Source: Panopea generosa (lineage: Eukaryota; Mollusca; Bivalvia; Adapedonta; Hiatellidae). From it: a DNA stretch of 64,000 nt. Location: positions 22,998,745 through 23,062,744 of the forward strand of contig CM055895.1 of assembly GCA_029582155.1 (NCBI GenBank), in the 5' to 3' direction. The translations under genes were made by a program, and so were the position numbers. The notes beneath the pieces are model-generated. The model saw only the letters and a list, made by a program, of their open reading frames with translations. It searched no databases and had not been told where the DNA came from. Shown here in pieces: positions 46,850 through 59,723 of the stretch (the first letter of the stretch is position 1; every line of letters begins with the position of its first letter).

Positions 46850-48228
46850 TTATTGTAGTTGTAATAGTTATTCTGACTATTTTGAATATGCTGTGGGATT
46901 GAGACAAGGGGAGACAAGGGGAGGTAATCTCACCTATACTTTTCTCTATGTTTGTGGAGGACTTGGAGCTGTATTTACAAAACAGCGTTGATTCAGGATT
47001 GAATATTGATGATATTGTTTTGATTATGTTACTTTTTGCGGACGACATGGCTATTTTAGGAAAATCTCCTTCTGAATTACAGGATAATCTTAACCGTTTG
47101 CATACTTATTGTAATAATTGGGGCTTAAAAGTAAATACATTGAAAACAAAAATAATGGTATTTAGAAAACGTGGTGGGTTGTTACCCAATGAATCTTGGA
47201 CTTATAACGGAGAAATTATTGAAGTTGTTGATGATTTTAATTATCTTGGAACAATATTTAATTATACTGGTAATTTTAATTTAAATCAGGAACATTTGGT
47301 TGGCAAATCTTTGAAAGCTTTTAATACCCTCTTATTTAATTGTAAAAAATTCCATTTAAAGCCAAAACTACTATGCCAGTTGTTTGATGCATTCGTTGGT
47401 TCTATCTTAAGTTATGCGAGTGAAATTTGGGGATATACCAAGTCGAAAGTAATCGAAAGAATACACTTAAAGTTCTGTAAACGTTTATTGAATGTTAGAT
47501 TAAATACTTGTACAGTGGGTGTGTATGGAGAGCTTGGGAGATATCCATTATATATATCACGATATGTAAGAATCATAAGCTATTGGTGTAAAGTTATTTA
47601 TACGGAAAATATATTGATAAAAAAACTATATGAACAGGGGCTTTATGACTGTAATAGAGGTTGTAAGAACTGGGTATCAAATATTAAAACCATGTTAAAT
47701 GATTATGGATTCACCTATATGTTTGAGAATAATCGTTTTGTTAATCCCAAAGTATTTCCAAATATTTTTAAACAAAAGGTTATCGACAATTTCATTCAAC
47801 AATGGTTTGGATCAGTAGAAAAAAGTCCAGTGCTCGAATTTTATAAACTTGTCAAACATCAATTTAAGTACGAAAATTATCTCGATATATTGCCCTGTAA
47901 TCTTAGATTATTTTACACTAGATTAAGACTATCTGTTAATCCTCTTAGAATACAAACTGGACGATATGACAGAAATAGAATTCCAAAAAATGAAAGATAT
48001 TGTTTATGTTGCAATTCAAGGGATATAGAAGATGAGTTTCATTTCTTTTGTATATGTCCCTGTTTTAATAGTTTACGAAAACAGTATTTGAAAAAGTATT
48101 ACTATCAAAGACCTTCTGTGTTCAAATTTTTAGAGTTACTTAATTCACATAATAAAACCATATTATATAATATTTCAAGATATATAAAAGAGGCATTAGA
48201 AATTAGAAAAACAGTGCTAACTGTTTAA
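46850..48228 (+). pseudogene. LINE reverse transcriptase fragment, frameshifted by a 10-bp duplication
   Basis: Upstream of the duplication the frame reads YFEYAVGLRQG, the conserved block before RT motif C. Downstream it reads SPILFSMFVEDLE, then LFADDMAIL, the catalytic F/Y-A-D-D box at 47035-47046. A tandem duplication of GAGACAAGGG at 46901-46920 shifts the frame between them. The 426-codon frame after it runs uninterrupted to 48228 and ends with a C-x2-C-x9-H-x4-C knuckle. It resembles CR1/jockey-group ORF2 proteins, but the clade is not assigned. It lacks the endonuclease and RT motifs A-B, so it is dead. Confidence 0.8.
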
Positions 48229-48412
48229 GCATAGTGTTCATCCTCATTTCATTTATTAACATTCATTTAATATTTTGTTATATACTCTAATGAATTTAAT
48301 CATTGCTGTTAAGTGACTATATGTTTATATTGATTGTATATTATATATAGTATGATGATGTACTTTGTACAAATCCTAATAAAATATATGTTCTGTTCTG
48401 TTCTGTTCATTA
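46850..48412 (+). mobile_element. 5'-truncated non-LTR retrotransposon (LINE)
   Basis: Contains the C-terminal half of a reverse transcriptase ORF (see the pseudogene at 46850-48228), an AT-rich 3' untranslated region and a terminal TTCTG/GTTCT-type short repeat at about 48390-48412. This is the usual ending of CR1- or RTE-like elements. The 5' boundary is uncertain because homology fades above about 46850. No clear target-site duplication was found. Confidence 0.75.
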
Positions 48413-48442
48413 TTCTGACGTAACGCCTCTCTTTCTTTACAG

Positions 48443-48477
48443 TTTCCTACAACAAAATCAAGTTTTAAAATGTTTTC
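48443..48477 (+). CDS. Possible third exon of the type II membrane protein gene
   Basis: A strong polypyrimidine acceptor (CCTCTCTTTCTTTACAG) is followed in phase 0, as needed after 40968, by FPTTKSSFKMF. It continues the Ser/Thr/Lys composition. A weak donor GTAGGC follows 48477; without splicing there the frame would stop at 48481. A LINE ends only about 30 bp upstream. The call depends on the acceptor and phase alone. Confidence 0.22.
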
Positions 48478-48481
48478 GTAG

Positions 48482-50825
48482 GCGTGAAAACTATGATACA
48501 AATATATATGATTATAGTTTGTGAATAAGGAAATAGATTACAAAAATTGATTTAGTTCCGGATTTTCGTCAGGTCATGTGAGAAAGCTTTCACGTCATGA
48601 CATGGAAGAGTTTTTTTCCATGATGAAAACCCGTATCTTCCATGAGGAGAAATGACAGAAAGAAATATGACCCCGGTAAAATTCAGATATCCTTATCAGG
48701 TGTGCAAGAATACATATTTTGGTACTTTCATATTTCCTCATGATATAGATGGATTGATTTCTATCTATGGAATTGTTTTTCTTTGAGAAAAAAATAATTG
48801 ACTTGATGCGGGAAATGCTATCGCTTCACCCGCTGGTCACGTGGCTTTGTATGTCTTGGTTAATACAATGTGGTGCTTACTTGAATACTGGCAACTTATC
48901 TAAGGAAAATGGCAGTAAATGAATCAATATTGATTGTTGATTGGATTTTTGTCTTGTTTTATTGACAGCCCGCGTCAGATAAATTACATATCAGTATTGT
49001 ATAGAGAAGGAAAGGCAATGTCAGACCCATTCTCAGTAATAATTCCCATGCATTGTCATTACATTATTATAGTTCATAAGTGAGGTCAATGCTTATTTTA
49101 TATGTTGTATTTAAGGAACCCTTCAGGCTCTACCAAAATAACACAGTGATAAGTCCTGCTTTATGTAAATTACAAAAGTCGAAATATAGAAAGCGCTGGT
49201 TTGATACAAACGTTACCTGTCACGCGTCAAAACAGTTTTATTTAATCAATTATGACAGACACTACTAAAAGGTTATCATCATTTTATGCTCTTAAGATGG
49301 TCGAGTTTCATCCAATGTTTAATTTTAGTTATTTTTACAGCAAATAATACACCGAATACATTATCTATTTCTTTCTCATTTGTATCATCAAATTAAAGCT
49401 ACTTACGTTACTATGATATTGATGCAGATGTTGCAACGGACATATCTGCAGATACAATTGATATTTACATGCTTTTCTGTTGGACAATATGTGTGGCTAA
49501 ATAATACAATAATATATTTGCATTAATGTCCAACACATTTTTTACTCATATTTATGCTTATACTACAATAGAAGGTTTTATTCTATGCGATACATACGTT
49601 ACCTGTATTTTTTCAAAAACAGTCACTCCACAAAACCTCATATACATTCGTGAAATAAAAGATACTTACTTTACCTTTAATATAACAGCAACGCTAATAA
49701 AGAGACTTTGTAATTAGTCATGAAAGTTAGCTTGAATATTCAAAACCGAAACTTACGTTACCGATACTTACGTTACCGGTAATAACGTTACCACTAATGA
49801 CGGAAATTCATTAGTATGGATCTTGTACATAACATAACGTCTTTTAATATGAATATGACCGCCAATGTATTCTCTCTCTCTCCGAGAAATCCTCCATTTT
49901 GTGGTATTTATTTATTTCGGACCAGAAAACACACTAAAGTTAGGTACATATTTCATTGCAAAACAATGACACTTTATAATGATTAGTTGTTTATTCACCA
50001 ATTTTATATCAAAGTGTTGATTAGATTATTCATGCCAACAAAATATAATACACACATGATGATATTAATGCAGACATATATGATACGTAAATATCAGTGA
50101 ATATATTCCGGTTTGGCACGTATTCTGAGTGATGAATATTAATTTATACATTGTATTTATTCACGAAAGAGATAAACGTTAAAACACCCTATATTAATAA
50201 TAAAAATTTCTCTCGGATATCTTTCATTCAATTAAGAATTTGTATTTGTCATTTCAAGAGGGTTATTTGTAGTGTATGGTTTCCATAGAACACATATATC
50301 ATTTTAAAGAAAAAATGATAGAAAATGGTAACTGTCATAAGTTTGTTAAACATGCTTCTATAAACATGTAAGTTCACTCTTATATTTCGTTCGAAATAAA
50401 TATAACTTGAAATGTATTCAAATTACATAAAAATGACCCATTGCTTGAAGGGTAACGTAAGGGTATCATACTTACGTTACCAGTTTTTTCGTGCTTTAAA
50501 TGCACGTTTTAATATTACTATGCCGGCTTTTATAAAAATGGATGTACATTTATGTTTATCTAGAATGCAATATCAGTTGTCCTCGTCGATAGTAATGTTA
50601 CATTATATATTTATTATTAAGTAATAATTTGTTCTTATTCTCAGGTGTTTTATGATAAGTGTTACGTTTATTATGACTGCATTTATATATGCAGTTCTTG
50701 TTTTGCATCAAGTTTTAAGTTAGTGTTCAGAATAACGTTGATATATATATATATATATACATTTCTATAGCAGCTGTATGAGGATGGATTCTTATTAGTT
50801 AGTTTACACCGTAGACCTATGTTCT
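48482..50825. other. No gene seen; scattered TTACGTTAC phrases
   Basis: AT-rich sequence with repeated occurrences of ACTTACGTTAC, including three close together at 49751-49790 and a perfect 11-bp inverted pair at 50451-50481. No coding support. Confidence 0.45.
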
Positions 50826-51684
50826 AAATGGGCAAATCAAGGCTCGAGATCCAGAAGGCATCAGTGAGTGGTGCATATTTACAGGATGAACTCAATCAAG
50901 CAGCTGCACTAACTAAGTTCAAAATTGAAAAATAAATGCGAAACCAAAAAACGGAGGAATCTCAAAACAAGGACTACTTACAGCATTTACTCTACGAGAA
51001 TCAAACGAAACAATTGGCTATGTGAGTGATACTGTGCAGACTCCAAAAGTACATTACAAGAAGCATACAAATAAGTGATAACATTACCAGCTATTTATTC
51101 AGCATCGAAATCAATTTAACCTTAAAAGGGTGAATAGATAGAGAGATAGTCAAGTAACTGCTGCTGAAGATTTCTGTCGTCCATGGATCACATAACTCAT
51201 TAAACAAATAAAAATGACGCAGCAGCAAAGCAACAGTCATCACGACAAAGAAACTGAAATTGTAATGGAGCTAAACTATGTTAATGAAAAGGAAAATATT
51301 GCACAGGATATTTAAGACGCTGCGCAAGTGGACTACAACCGGAATGAAAATGAAACGAGAATAAGATATATGAATCAAATTAAAATGGACACGTTTTCTA
51401 ACATGTTAGAAGAATATTATGTAGCTGCAATTAATGAAGGTGTATGGTATATCGTTGAAGTGTCAGAAATTGATCGAGGGAGAGAATGGGTGTCGTATTG
51501 ATTTTTCTTTTATAGAAAAAGCAAAGGGGCTGTTCAAATGCGGACCAAAGGAAGAGAATGCCTTATGTGCAAATAAGTACGATAGTCTATGTCAGATAAG
51601 CAGATCCGAAACAACATGGAAATCATCGAGAATGTTTAAACTTTGCGAGGATGACAATATTAAGATTGACACACATTGGAATTA
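50826..51684 (+). pseudogene. Decayed coding sequence of unknown, probably mobile, origin
   Basis: Broken frames have coding-like composition: MGKSRLEIQKASVSGAYLQD, later MTQQQSNSHHDKETEIVMEL, then YYVAAINEGVWYIVEVSEID. After a frameshift it continues at 51434-51685 with CRIDFSFIEKAKGLFKCGPK and onward. The last part resembles a C-terminal module seen in many uncharacterised invertebrate proteins, where WYIG-V is followed by FM, FKWP-KED and ILC-I blocks. Several stops and at least one frameshift. Not placed in a named family. Confidence 0.4.
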
Positions 51685-52727
51685 AATGAGAAAGTTAATT
51701 TACTTTGCAAGTTTTTAAGATGAAAAACATGAGAAAATGCTTTAAATACAAATACCAATATTTGTTTCGCTGAGGTATACATAATGGTAGAATTAATGTA
51801 AATAAATAACAAAGCAACAATTATTTGATTGGGATTTCATTTTAACCTAGAAAAAGAGTAAGCTGTGCAATTAAAACAAATTCATACTACTTGGCAAATG
51901 ACATGTTTGACTGAATTTCAAAAGTTTGTTACAGATTTAAAAAATAAATAAAAATTCTATCGTTTTTATGATACTTACGTTACTTTTGTCCCAACATAAT
52001 TAGCGCATTACTGCAATACATTAGACAAGTGTAACATTATCACACATTACTTTGACTGTTCTAAAGTATACAGTTTGCTATTTTAAATAAATATATGCGC
52101 ACTGAATTTTTGCTTCCCATCAAGATTATAAATTCCAAGTAGTACAGTGTATAATACTGACTTACTTATTTTTTAATGCTTAATTACGTCGATCCTTGTC
52201 TGCAGATAAGAAAAACTATAGATCTTATAATGTAACAATTTCTATCAAACTCATGTTTTCCTATTATATATACAGAACAAATGCATATATTGAATATAAT
52301 TCAACATCCAAGTATAAGTCAAACGTAACGTAAGTGTAAGTGTAAGCATTATATTTTGTTCTCGAAAGGTCAGATAGGTGTATTGTCCGCCATTTTATCA
52401 AACATAGGTACACTGTAGTTGTAAAAGAAATTATGGTATAATGTATTCAAAACAATATTGAATATTTGTTCTGTGCTGTAAAAAATATAATACATACATA
52501 TATATGTAAAGAATATGAAATTAAACAATTTATTTAAAAAAAAAAAAAAAATAAATAAATAAAATTATCCAATTCAGATAATACAATGAAGAAAGACTGA
52601 CATTCAATTTGAATTAAAAACATTTTTTTAACATTTCTCCTATTGCAATGGGCATTATTACTGAGACTATAGATACAGCACATGATTCAGGTGGGTGAAC
52701 CTGCTTAACAATTGTATGTTAATGAAT

Positions 52728-53124
52728 TAATGAATATGGATTTACGGCGTACCAGCACATTATAGGTTATTCGACGCCAACAGGAGGGAAGACTCAAAAC
52801 AACAAATTAACATATGGATTAGAAAAAAAATCAACAAATGAATATGCAGAATGAACCTAGAACCTTGATACCTGCAGAGTTTCTGATATCGAATTGCACA
52901 AATTGTCGCTTTCTTTGACATGCATGAGCCACAGTGATCCTAATCTTGCCATCACTCGTATGGCTCCATGGAACCACACAGGGGTTAGTAATTCAAACAC
53001 AATAGTGAATATGACAAAAAAAAAAAAGATATTGTAAACATGGCACACATTTGAAGGATTCCTACCACTCTGCAGAGATCGATAGTGATTCTATTCTTTG
53101 CCGGAACCTCACGGGCTTAATGTT
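52728..53124 (-). mobile_element. SINE-like family D, inverted copy
   Basis: The reverse complement is colinear with 29570-30002, sharing AAGAATAGAATCAC, GATCTCTGCAGAG, AGGTTCATTCTGCATATT and GCTGGTACGCCGTAAA. It carries its own indels, such as an extra A-run at about 53018. Confidence 0.65.
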
Positions 53125-53901
53125 AATGAAGACCAAAGACGAGTGTATTAACTGTCTATCTGATGACATCAATATTTACAAAGTATTCTACAATGTGGTC
53201 AATTTGTTTAAGTTCGTCATCATTGACAATTTCATATTTAGCAACTGCAATTGTGATTTATTGATTGATTGATTGGTGTCTTTTTCAGGTTAAAATACAC
53301 ACATATACAGGTTACATTAAATATACATATGTAAATACTCAATTGCAAATAAATGTAGAAAAATTAGTAAAAGGTATCAACCATATTATATAATTTTTGA
53401 ATTGATTTATTATTGCAAATTATAAAATATAAAGTATCACAGATTGCAATTTTAAGATTATTGTTTTTGGCAAAATGAAATGTAAAAAAATAAATGATCT
53501 ATCACAATAAACTATCCTGTAGAAACTATGGAAACTTAACTGAAATGACAAAAAAAAATTCCCCAAAAGTATTCAATAAATGCCTTATTGGGCATGCATA
53601 ATAGTGTGTAATAACCTTGGATTGCCCATTTTTGCTCTAGACCACTGTGGATCGTTCACCATCTAATATTCACATGGGCTGTATTCGTCTCCTCCCCCAG
53701 AAGTCCGTAATTAATAGAACATGACTATCAGGTGACAATTGTATCACTCTTTTATTCCATGGTTTATTGGATGGAAATAAGTGGACGGGTTTTAAATACC
53801 TATTTGATAAGCTGTTATACACGACATGGCATTGTTTAGTAATGCACACTTGATCTCTTGATATTTGCTGCAAAGCATATTTTGCATATTTTGTACTACA
53901 A

Positions 53902-54180
53902 GCCGGGCCCGATTAGCTCAGGCGGTAAAGCGTCTGACTATCAATCCAGGGATCGTGAGTTCGAATTCCCGCCCGGCAACAGTCTCTGTGATGATTGATA
54001 TTCGACATTGTGTCTCATTATCATTCGTCTCTCACCTCTTATTCAAGTGAGAAAGTTATCAGTTACTTGCGGAGATGGGGTGTACTCGAGAACTGGTTAA
54101 CCTTTCAGGATCCCAGTAAACAGCGGTTAGGTTAACTGATCGTCTGTTAGCCATCAATAGCATAAAATGACGCTAAGTAG

Positions 54181-54230
<50 letters not shown>
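53902..54230 (+). mobile_element. SINE family A, full-length copy
   Basis: The tRNA-like Pol III head at 53902-53977 has GATTAGCTCAGGCGG (A box) and GAGTTCGAATTCCC (B box), with GCCGGGC and GCCCGGC at its ends able to pair. The body is colinear with 6166-6453 and the tail is about twelve TCAA units. The head is not a functional tRNA: the spacing and cloverleaf are irregular. Confidence 0.82.
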
Positions 54231-56893
54231 TGTTAAGGCTAATTAAACATTTATGAAACGTCGATTCATAATGTTTGCTCATCTGACGTTTCTAATCGTT
54301 GTTCATAAAGTGTAGGAGCAGAACTAAAATTAAGGGACACGTCATATAAATATCTATTATTTTATATATCCTGTGCAATTTGCTCTCAAGCAGCAATTAC
54401 AGTTATGTTAACATTCGCCTACGTAGACAAAATGTAATAACCAGAACATAAATCATATTTTATTAAACTTAAGCATTACAGCTCACCGTTATACATATAT
54501 ACAAAATCAATACCTACGTTGAAGGTGCTTTATAAACATCGTTTCATTTAGTTGATATTTCTATGATTAAGTAGATATAACGTTTCAATGCAAGTGCGTC
54601 ACATGATACGTACGAAGTATATAAAACGTTATATAACTTTCTGATTGCTTCTTTCGGAATTCTATTTCATGAAAATAATATTAATTTCAATGAACATAAT
54701 CATATGTGTGTATTGCAAAGGGTTCCATACGAGGGAGAAATCATATGTACATTTGATGAAACTCGACCAATACCAGTTTCATTAATTATATAACAGTCAT
54801 TTAGTCATGCTTTGCTCTGGTTTCGATATTATTTGAAATCTGAAATTTGAGTTAATATAAAAACGCGAACGTTAAGATATTCCATTAAGATGTATTTTGC
54901 ATTTTCTGAACTGTTTAGATCGCGCATTAACGACCGACAGATCTACTTCGGAGTGGTCTAAGACCATACTACATCGGCGTTATAAACATTTCATCGGGAA
55001 AATGACACTTAATATAAGCCCACAAAAGTCGGTTTGTGGTGAAATTCACTGCTTAAAATATATCTGGGTTCCACTTTTTTTTTTATTGATGGTTAAAATG
55101 CTTTCCACGTGCACATGACTTAAGTTCTTCCCAACAACTATATAAAGCCAGTACCAACATGCAACGAGATTGTTTTGTAGCAAATACTAATCATCCAGAT
55201 ATCTGACCAGGTTGGTTTATAACTGACGGACTACTCAGTTCAGCCATTGTTTAACCCTTTACTTCATATAGACGCCTTTAGACACCTCTTATATAGACGC
55301 TTTTGCCACCTAATATAGAAGGCTTTTAAATTATTGGGTGAATTATGTTTATATTAACTGACAGAGTGGAAAACAGTGCAGGAAGTGTTCAAATTGTTCG
55401 TTACGAGCAATCTGAACTCTTCCTACACTGTTTTCAAAGGCATTCTGTGATTGGTGCGGGAAAACGCGTATTTATGGAGTAAAGGGTTAAGATATGTTTG
55501 ATGCAGTTTTTGTCGGCTGATAATTTTTCTTTACGTCCCATCGAGTTGAGCGCATGAAAGGTTGCAGCACCAAATAGAACAAGAGCCGTCGAATACAGTC
55601 ATATCCTGCGCCGCATGTTATAAAAAGATTTAGAAAAATGATAGAAAAACAAGTGTAGACTTGCAGATTAGTAAAACGTTTCTCGCTTATACTGCTTGTT
55701 ATTTTATTTAGAAGAAACACAATTATGTCGACTTGGCAATTGATCTCAATCATGTGTGAATTGAAGTCCGGCTAGACATATACCATTGTTTTTTCATGAA
55801 GTTTAGAAGATATAAGACGGAAGCAAAATCAATCCGAATTACTTTTAGCATGACATTGACCTCATAAGGGGTATACAATGTTGCTAGAACTTGTGGTCTA
55901 ACCCACTTGCTTGTTATTTAAAAGCAGCACGATATGTTTAAACCAGTTGTCTAATTAGGTTACTGTTTTACTTGTTTGTGGCATATAACCGAGCAATAAA
56001 AACTTGAAATATTGACCTTTACGTATGATTATAATTGTCTGTGTTTTCATTACATACATTTGGGTAACGTAACAATTATTTTAATAACACAAAGTAGTTA
56101 TTCAATAATTATTAAACAATTCATATTAACGTTTTTAGTAGTAAAACGTTTGTATATTCTTCAACGCAGTCTTTACAAAATGGATGTGTTCTACTAGTTA
56201 GAGGCAAACCTTCATATCTGCAATTTTTAATTTTCAAAGTGCCACTCCGCATCTAAACTTAGCAAAAGCAGACCTGAGCGAGTTTGGCATACTAGTAATA
56301 ATTAACATGAATATATTAATATATATTAACAATATATATATTTAAACATTTTATCATATTTAAACGTTTTATCATCTTCTTACACCGTAAAATGAGAGGC
56401 CGATGCTAATCTTGACATATGGGTTAAAACGTTATCAAAATTATATAAGATTACGATGTGAGGAGAAAAAGAAATGCTTATGCATCTGCTACTTAAAGCT
56501 CAAAATGTTTTAAAACATCGAATATCATTCTAAATTAGATTTAGAATTCTCACTACAATATCTAAATGATTCATATGCCTAAATGAACTATTTCATTATT
56601 TATATACAGCTATATGAAATATTCTTCTTCTCTCTAAAGTCATAAAACATGTTTTGGCACCTTATAATTTCTGTTAAAAACTCTGATAGAATGGTATCAT
56701 ACAAAGGGCAATGTAGTTACACATGCATCTCATTTTCAACTTAATCTTTACCATGAAATCATTTACGTTCAGCTGTCTATATCTCCAAGTCTATATGCTA
56801 TTGGAGCAGTGCCACTTCTGAATTTTGCTAAAGCACCTCTATAGCGTCTGTTGTATACTAATTAACAATATGGCATCACAATATATTCATGTT
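54231..56893. other. Nothing recognised
   Basis: AT-rich, with short frames only. An inverted pair, GTGGAAAACAGTGCAGGAAG (about 55366) against CTTCCTACACTGTTTTC (about 55418), forms a small hairpin. Confidence 0.45.
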
Positions 56894-56901
56894 AGAGCTG
56901 T

Positions 56902-59304
56902 GCAGGACCTTATTTTTCCCAGATCATATTCTTCCCACCTGGGAAAAATAGGATCCTATTCCTCACAGCTGGGAAAAATAAGATCTCATTTGTCACACAT
57001 TTCGAGCATATATGTCACAGGTCCTGGGAAATTTATGATCGAAGTCGGTTTTGTATGTACCATGGAATCACATTCCTCACATGTAAAAAATTGCATGGTT
57101 TTTTTAGCAACAAATTACCTTTTTAAAACTGAGTCACATTTGTCGAAGATTGCTATTGTCGGTATTGCAGACATATTTTGTTGCTATACATGTATACGTT
57201 TATATTATAGTTATAAAGAATCATCGATTATGTTGTTGTTGTTGTTGTTGTTTTTGTTTTTTGCTGGTGCTGCTGTTAGTTCTCGACTTGACTGATGCTG
57301 TAAAAGTGGAAATAGTAATCATTCTTGTTGGCAGCGTAATAGTAAGTGTAAAAGTAGTGGTATATGGCAGTATGGTTGTTGTTGTGAATTGTATAGGCAT
57401 TGTTTTGCTTTCTATCGATAAATGGTGGTTGATGTAGGCGCAGACAAGGTAGTTGTTGGCTTTTTTTGTTGTTGTTATTATAGCAGTCGTTGTATTCGTA
57501 TATTGTCTATACCATTTCATATTAGCTCCATTGAAACAGAAAGCTGGCAGTTTCTTTAATCACTCTCGAGTCCGCTTCCTGGGTCAAACTCATAATAACT
57601 GAGTGCTCATGAGAAAAGTTCTATGAGAACGTTCACCTACCGAGGATAGAACCCGGGACCTCTACATCTGAGCGCCTGTTACGGTATAGATAAAGTTAAG
57701 ATGTGTTAAATGAAATAATTATTGTTGTTGTTTGTTTTATTGTTGGAGATATACGTGCCGTTATTGGGCGCAGTACTTCCGCAATAATTGGAGGTGGCAC
57801 TTGTTTGTAATGGTACTCGTAGGCGTAATAGTGGTAGTCGTTGGCGTTGTTGTTGTGGTGTTTGATCGCTTAATTGTTTTCCGCTCACCTGAGTACGAAA
57901 TGCCAAATGTGAAATATTGTGATCAACATATATCCGATGTAAGTTCGTCGTAAATATTTTTTAAACATATCGTCTTGTCTGAACCCATTTATATTTGGCA
58001 AATATATACCACCATAAAGTGATCCTTGACAACGATTTTCAAATCTGGCACCGCCCCAGAGGTCAAACGTTTCATTTATACTTGTATATGAAAATGTTCT
58101 TTTCTAAAACTGCAATGCCCGTACCTTTGATATGTGGTATGTAGCAATACAGTATATGTAGTGATCTTTTACCGAAACTGTTCAAATTAGGTCCGATCCC
58201 TTTGATTATCGAGTGGGAAATTCAGACGCCTTGTGCTTAAAAGAAATGCTGGAAATAAGTTATCATGAATAAGATTTGCAAAGATAGACTGGTTCCTGAA
58301 CTAAATCAAAACTTTCCGATGATGTATACGGGTTACTTATGTGTTTTTTAAAAACAGACGCGGGAATGTGTGCAATCCGTCCATCCCTGCAACGTATTGT
58401 CAACAAATCTACAATCGTATTTACTATTTATATATTTTTGTACTGTAATTATTAATTAATCATAATACTGTTGGTATGTTATAAAAGAGCAGACTATGTA
58501 CTTTGTACGTTAATAAGAAATATCCTCATTGACCGAGACTCATACATATCTGAAATTATAAGTAGGGATTTATGACTGTACATGTTGTTTGCAAAATTGA
58601 ACATTTTCAGTATAGAATACTATTTGAAATGGGAGAGCTTCTCAATAAGTCACTGGTTTTCATAGACAGTATGGAAAAAGTATTTCCAACGTTTTAATTT
58701 CGTGCAAGCAGTAATAATTGCAGTGCCAACGGAGCTTTGGTTTAAAGATAGTTCTGTTCGGAGCTTTCCTGATATGGTCAAGTACAAAAGATAGTGTAAC
58801 AATCCACCCTCAGTGTCATTGTCCCACCAATATAAATAAAGAAAACATTTAATATTCAAGAATTGGTGATGTTGTTGTTGTAAGAAAATTGGTTTTATTG
58901 GTTTTATATTAGGGGTAGTTTTAAGAATATGTGTTGTTGTTGTTTTTTCAATGGCGTAGTAGTGGTTATTGTAGGTGTTTGGCGTTGGGGGACATATAAT
59001 ATAAACTTCTTAGCTGGCCCAAATATAACGTACAACTAGTATAAGGCTTTCGTTAGAATAAATAACTCATTACATGAATTATGCATTTTCAAAGAAGTGC
59101 ATACAGTTTTATTTTATTGTGTACATGTCAGTCGGTCGGTAGGTGGTCGTCCCGTCGGTCGGTCAGCCGGTATACCAAAGCCTGTCCGATTGATAAAATA
59201 TGTCTTTAACGTCAGTTAAGCCGGGCAGTTATAATGTCCCTGCAATATGCACCCGCAAACTTTTTTCTCGAATCAGTTCAATATACGACTACTACTATAA
59301 CGTA

Positions 59305-59343
<39 letters not shown>

Positions 59344-59426
59344 AATTACCGCCGCCGCCATCACAACCACTACCAACTACTGACGATCCTCCTCCTTATA
59401 CTACTACTACTACCCCTTCTTAGAAA

Positions 59427-59478
<52 letters not shown>

Positions 59479-59723
59479 ATTATTATTATTATTACTTGTA
59501 TCATACTATTATTGTTATTAGTGTTTAGTTCCTTTTATTATTATATTTTTTATTATCAAATTTACAAACAGCAATGTCATCGACAAAATCTGTGAAGAAT
59601 ATGATTCTCTTGTTTACTACCATTTTGGTCAATCATATATGTCACAGTTTGAAACTGTGAGGAATAGGATCCTATTTTTCCCAGACCTGTGAGGAATATG
59701 ATCTGGGAATAATAAGGTCCTAC
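56902..59723 (+). mobile_element. 2.8-kb TIR element, complete copy with 8-bp target duplication (hAT-like)
   Basis: The left end GCAGGACCTTATTTTTCCCA pairs with the inverted right end GTAGGACCTTATTATTCCCA, and the inverted repeat continues for about 75 bp. AGAGCTGT occurs directly outside both ends (56894-56901 and 59724-59731), a perfect 8-bp duplication as made by hAT-superfamily transposases. No transposase frame is present: the open frames are TTG/TGC runs. It is therefore non-autonomous. Inside are microsatellites and a minus-strand tRNA-like patch near 57645-57680. The closest relative is 42440-45177. Confidence 0.8.
59285..59495. repeat. Triplet microsatellites inside the TIR element copy 2
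   Basis: TGC, TTG and ATT runs at the same place as in copy 1 but longer in the TGC and TTG parts, the usual length instability. Confidence 0.85.

Noticed and set aside
53902..53980. A tRNA gene
   Set aside because: A and B boxes are present, but the cloverleaf spacing is irregular and a SINE body and CAAT tail follow, as in the copy at 6166-6453.
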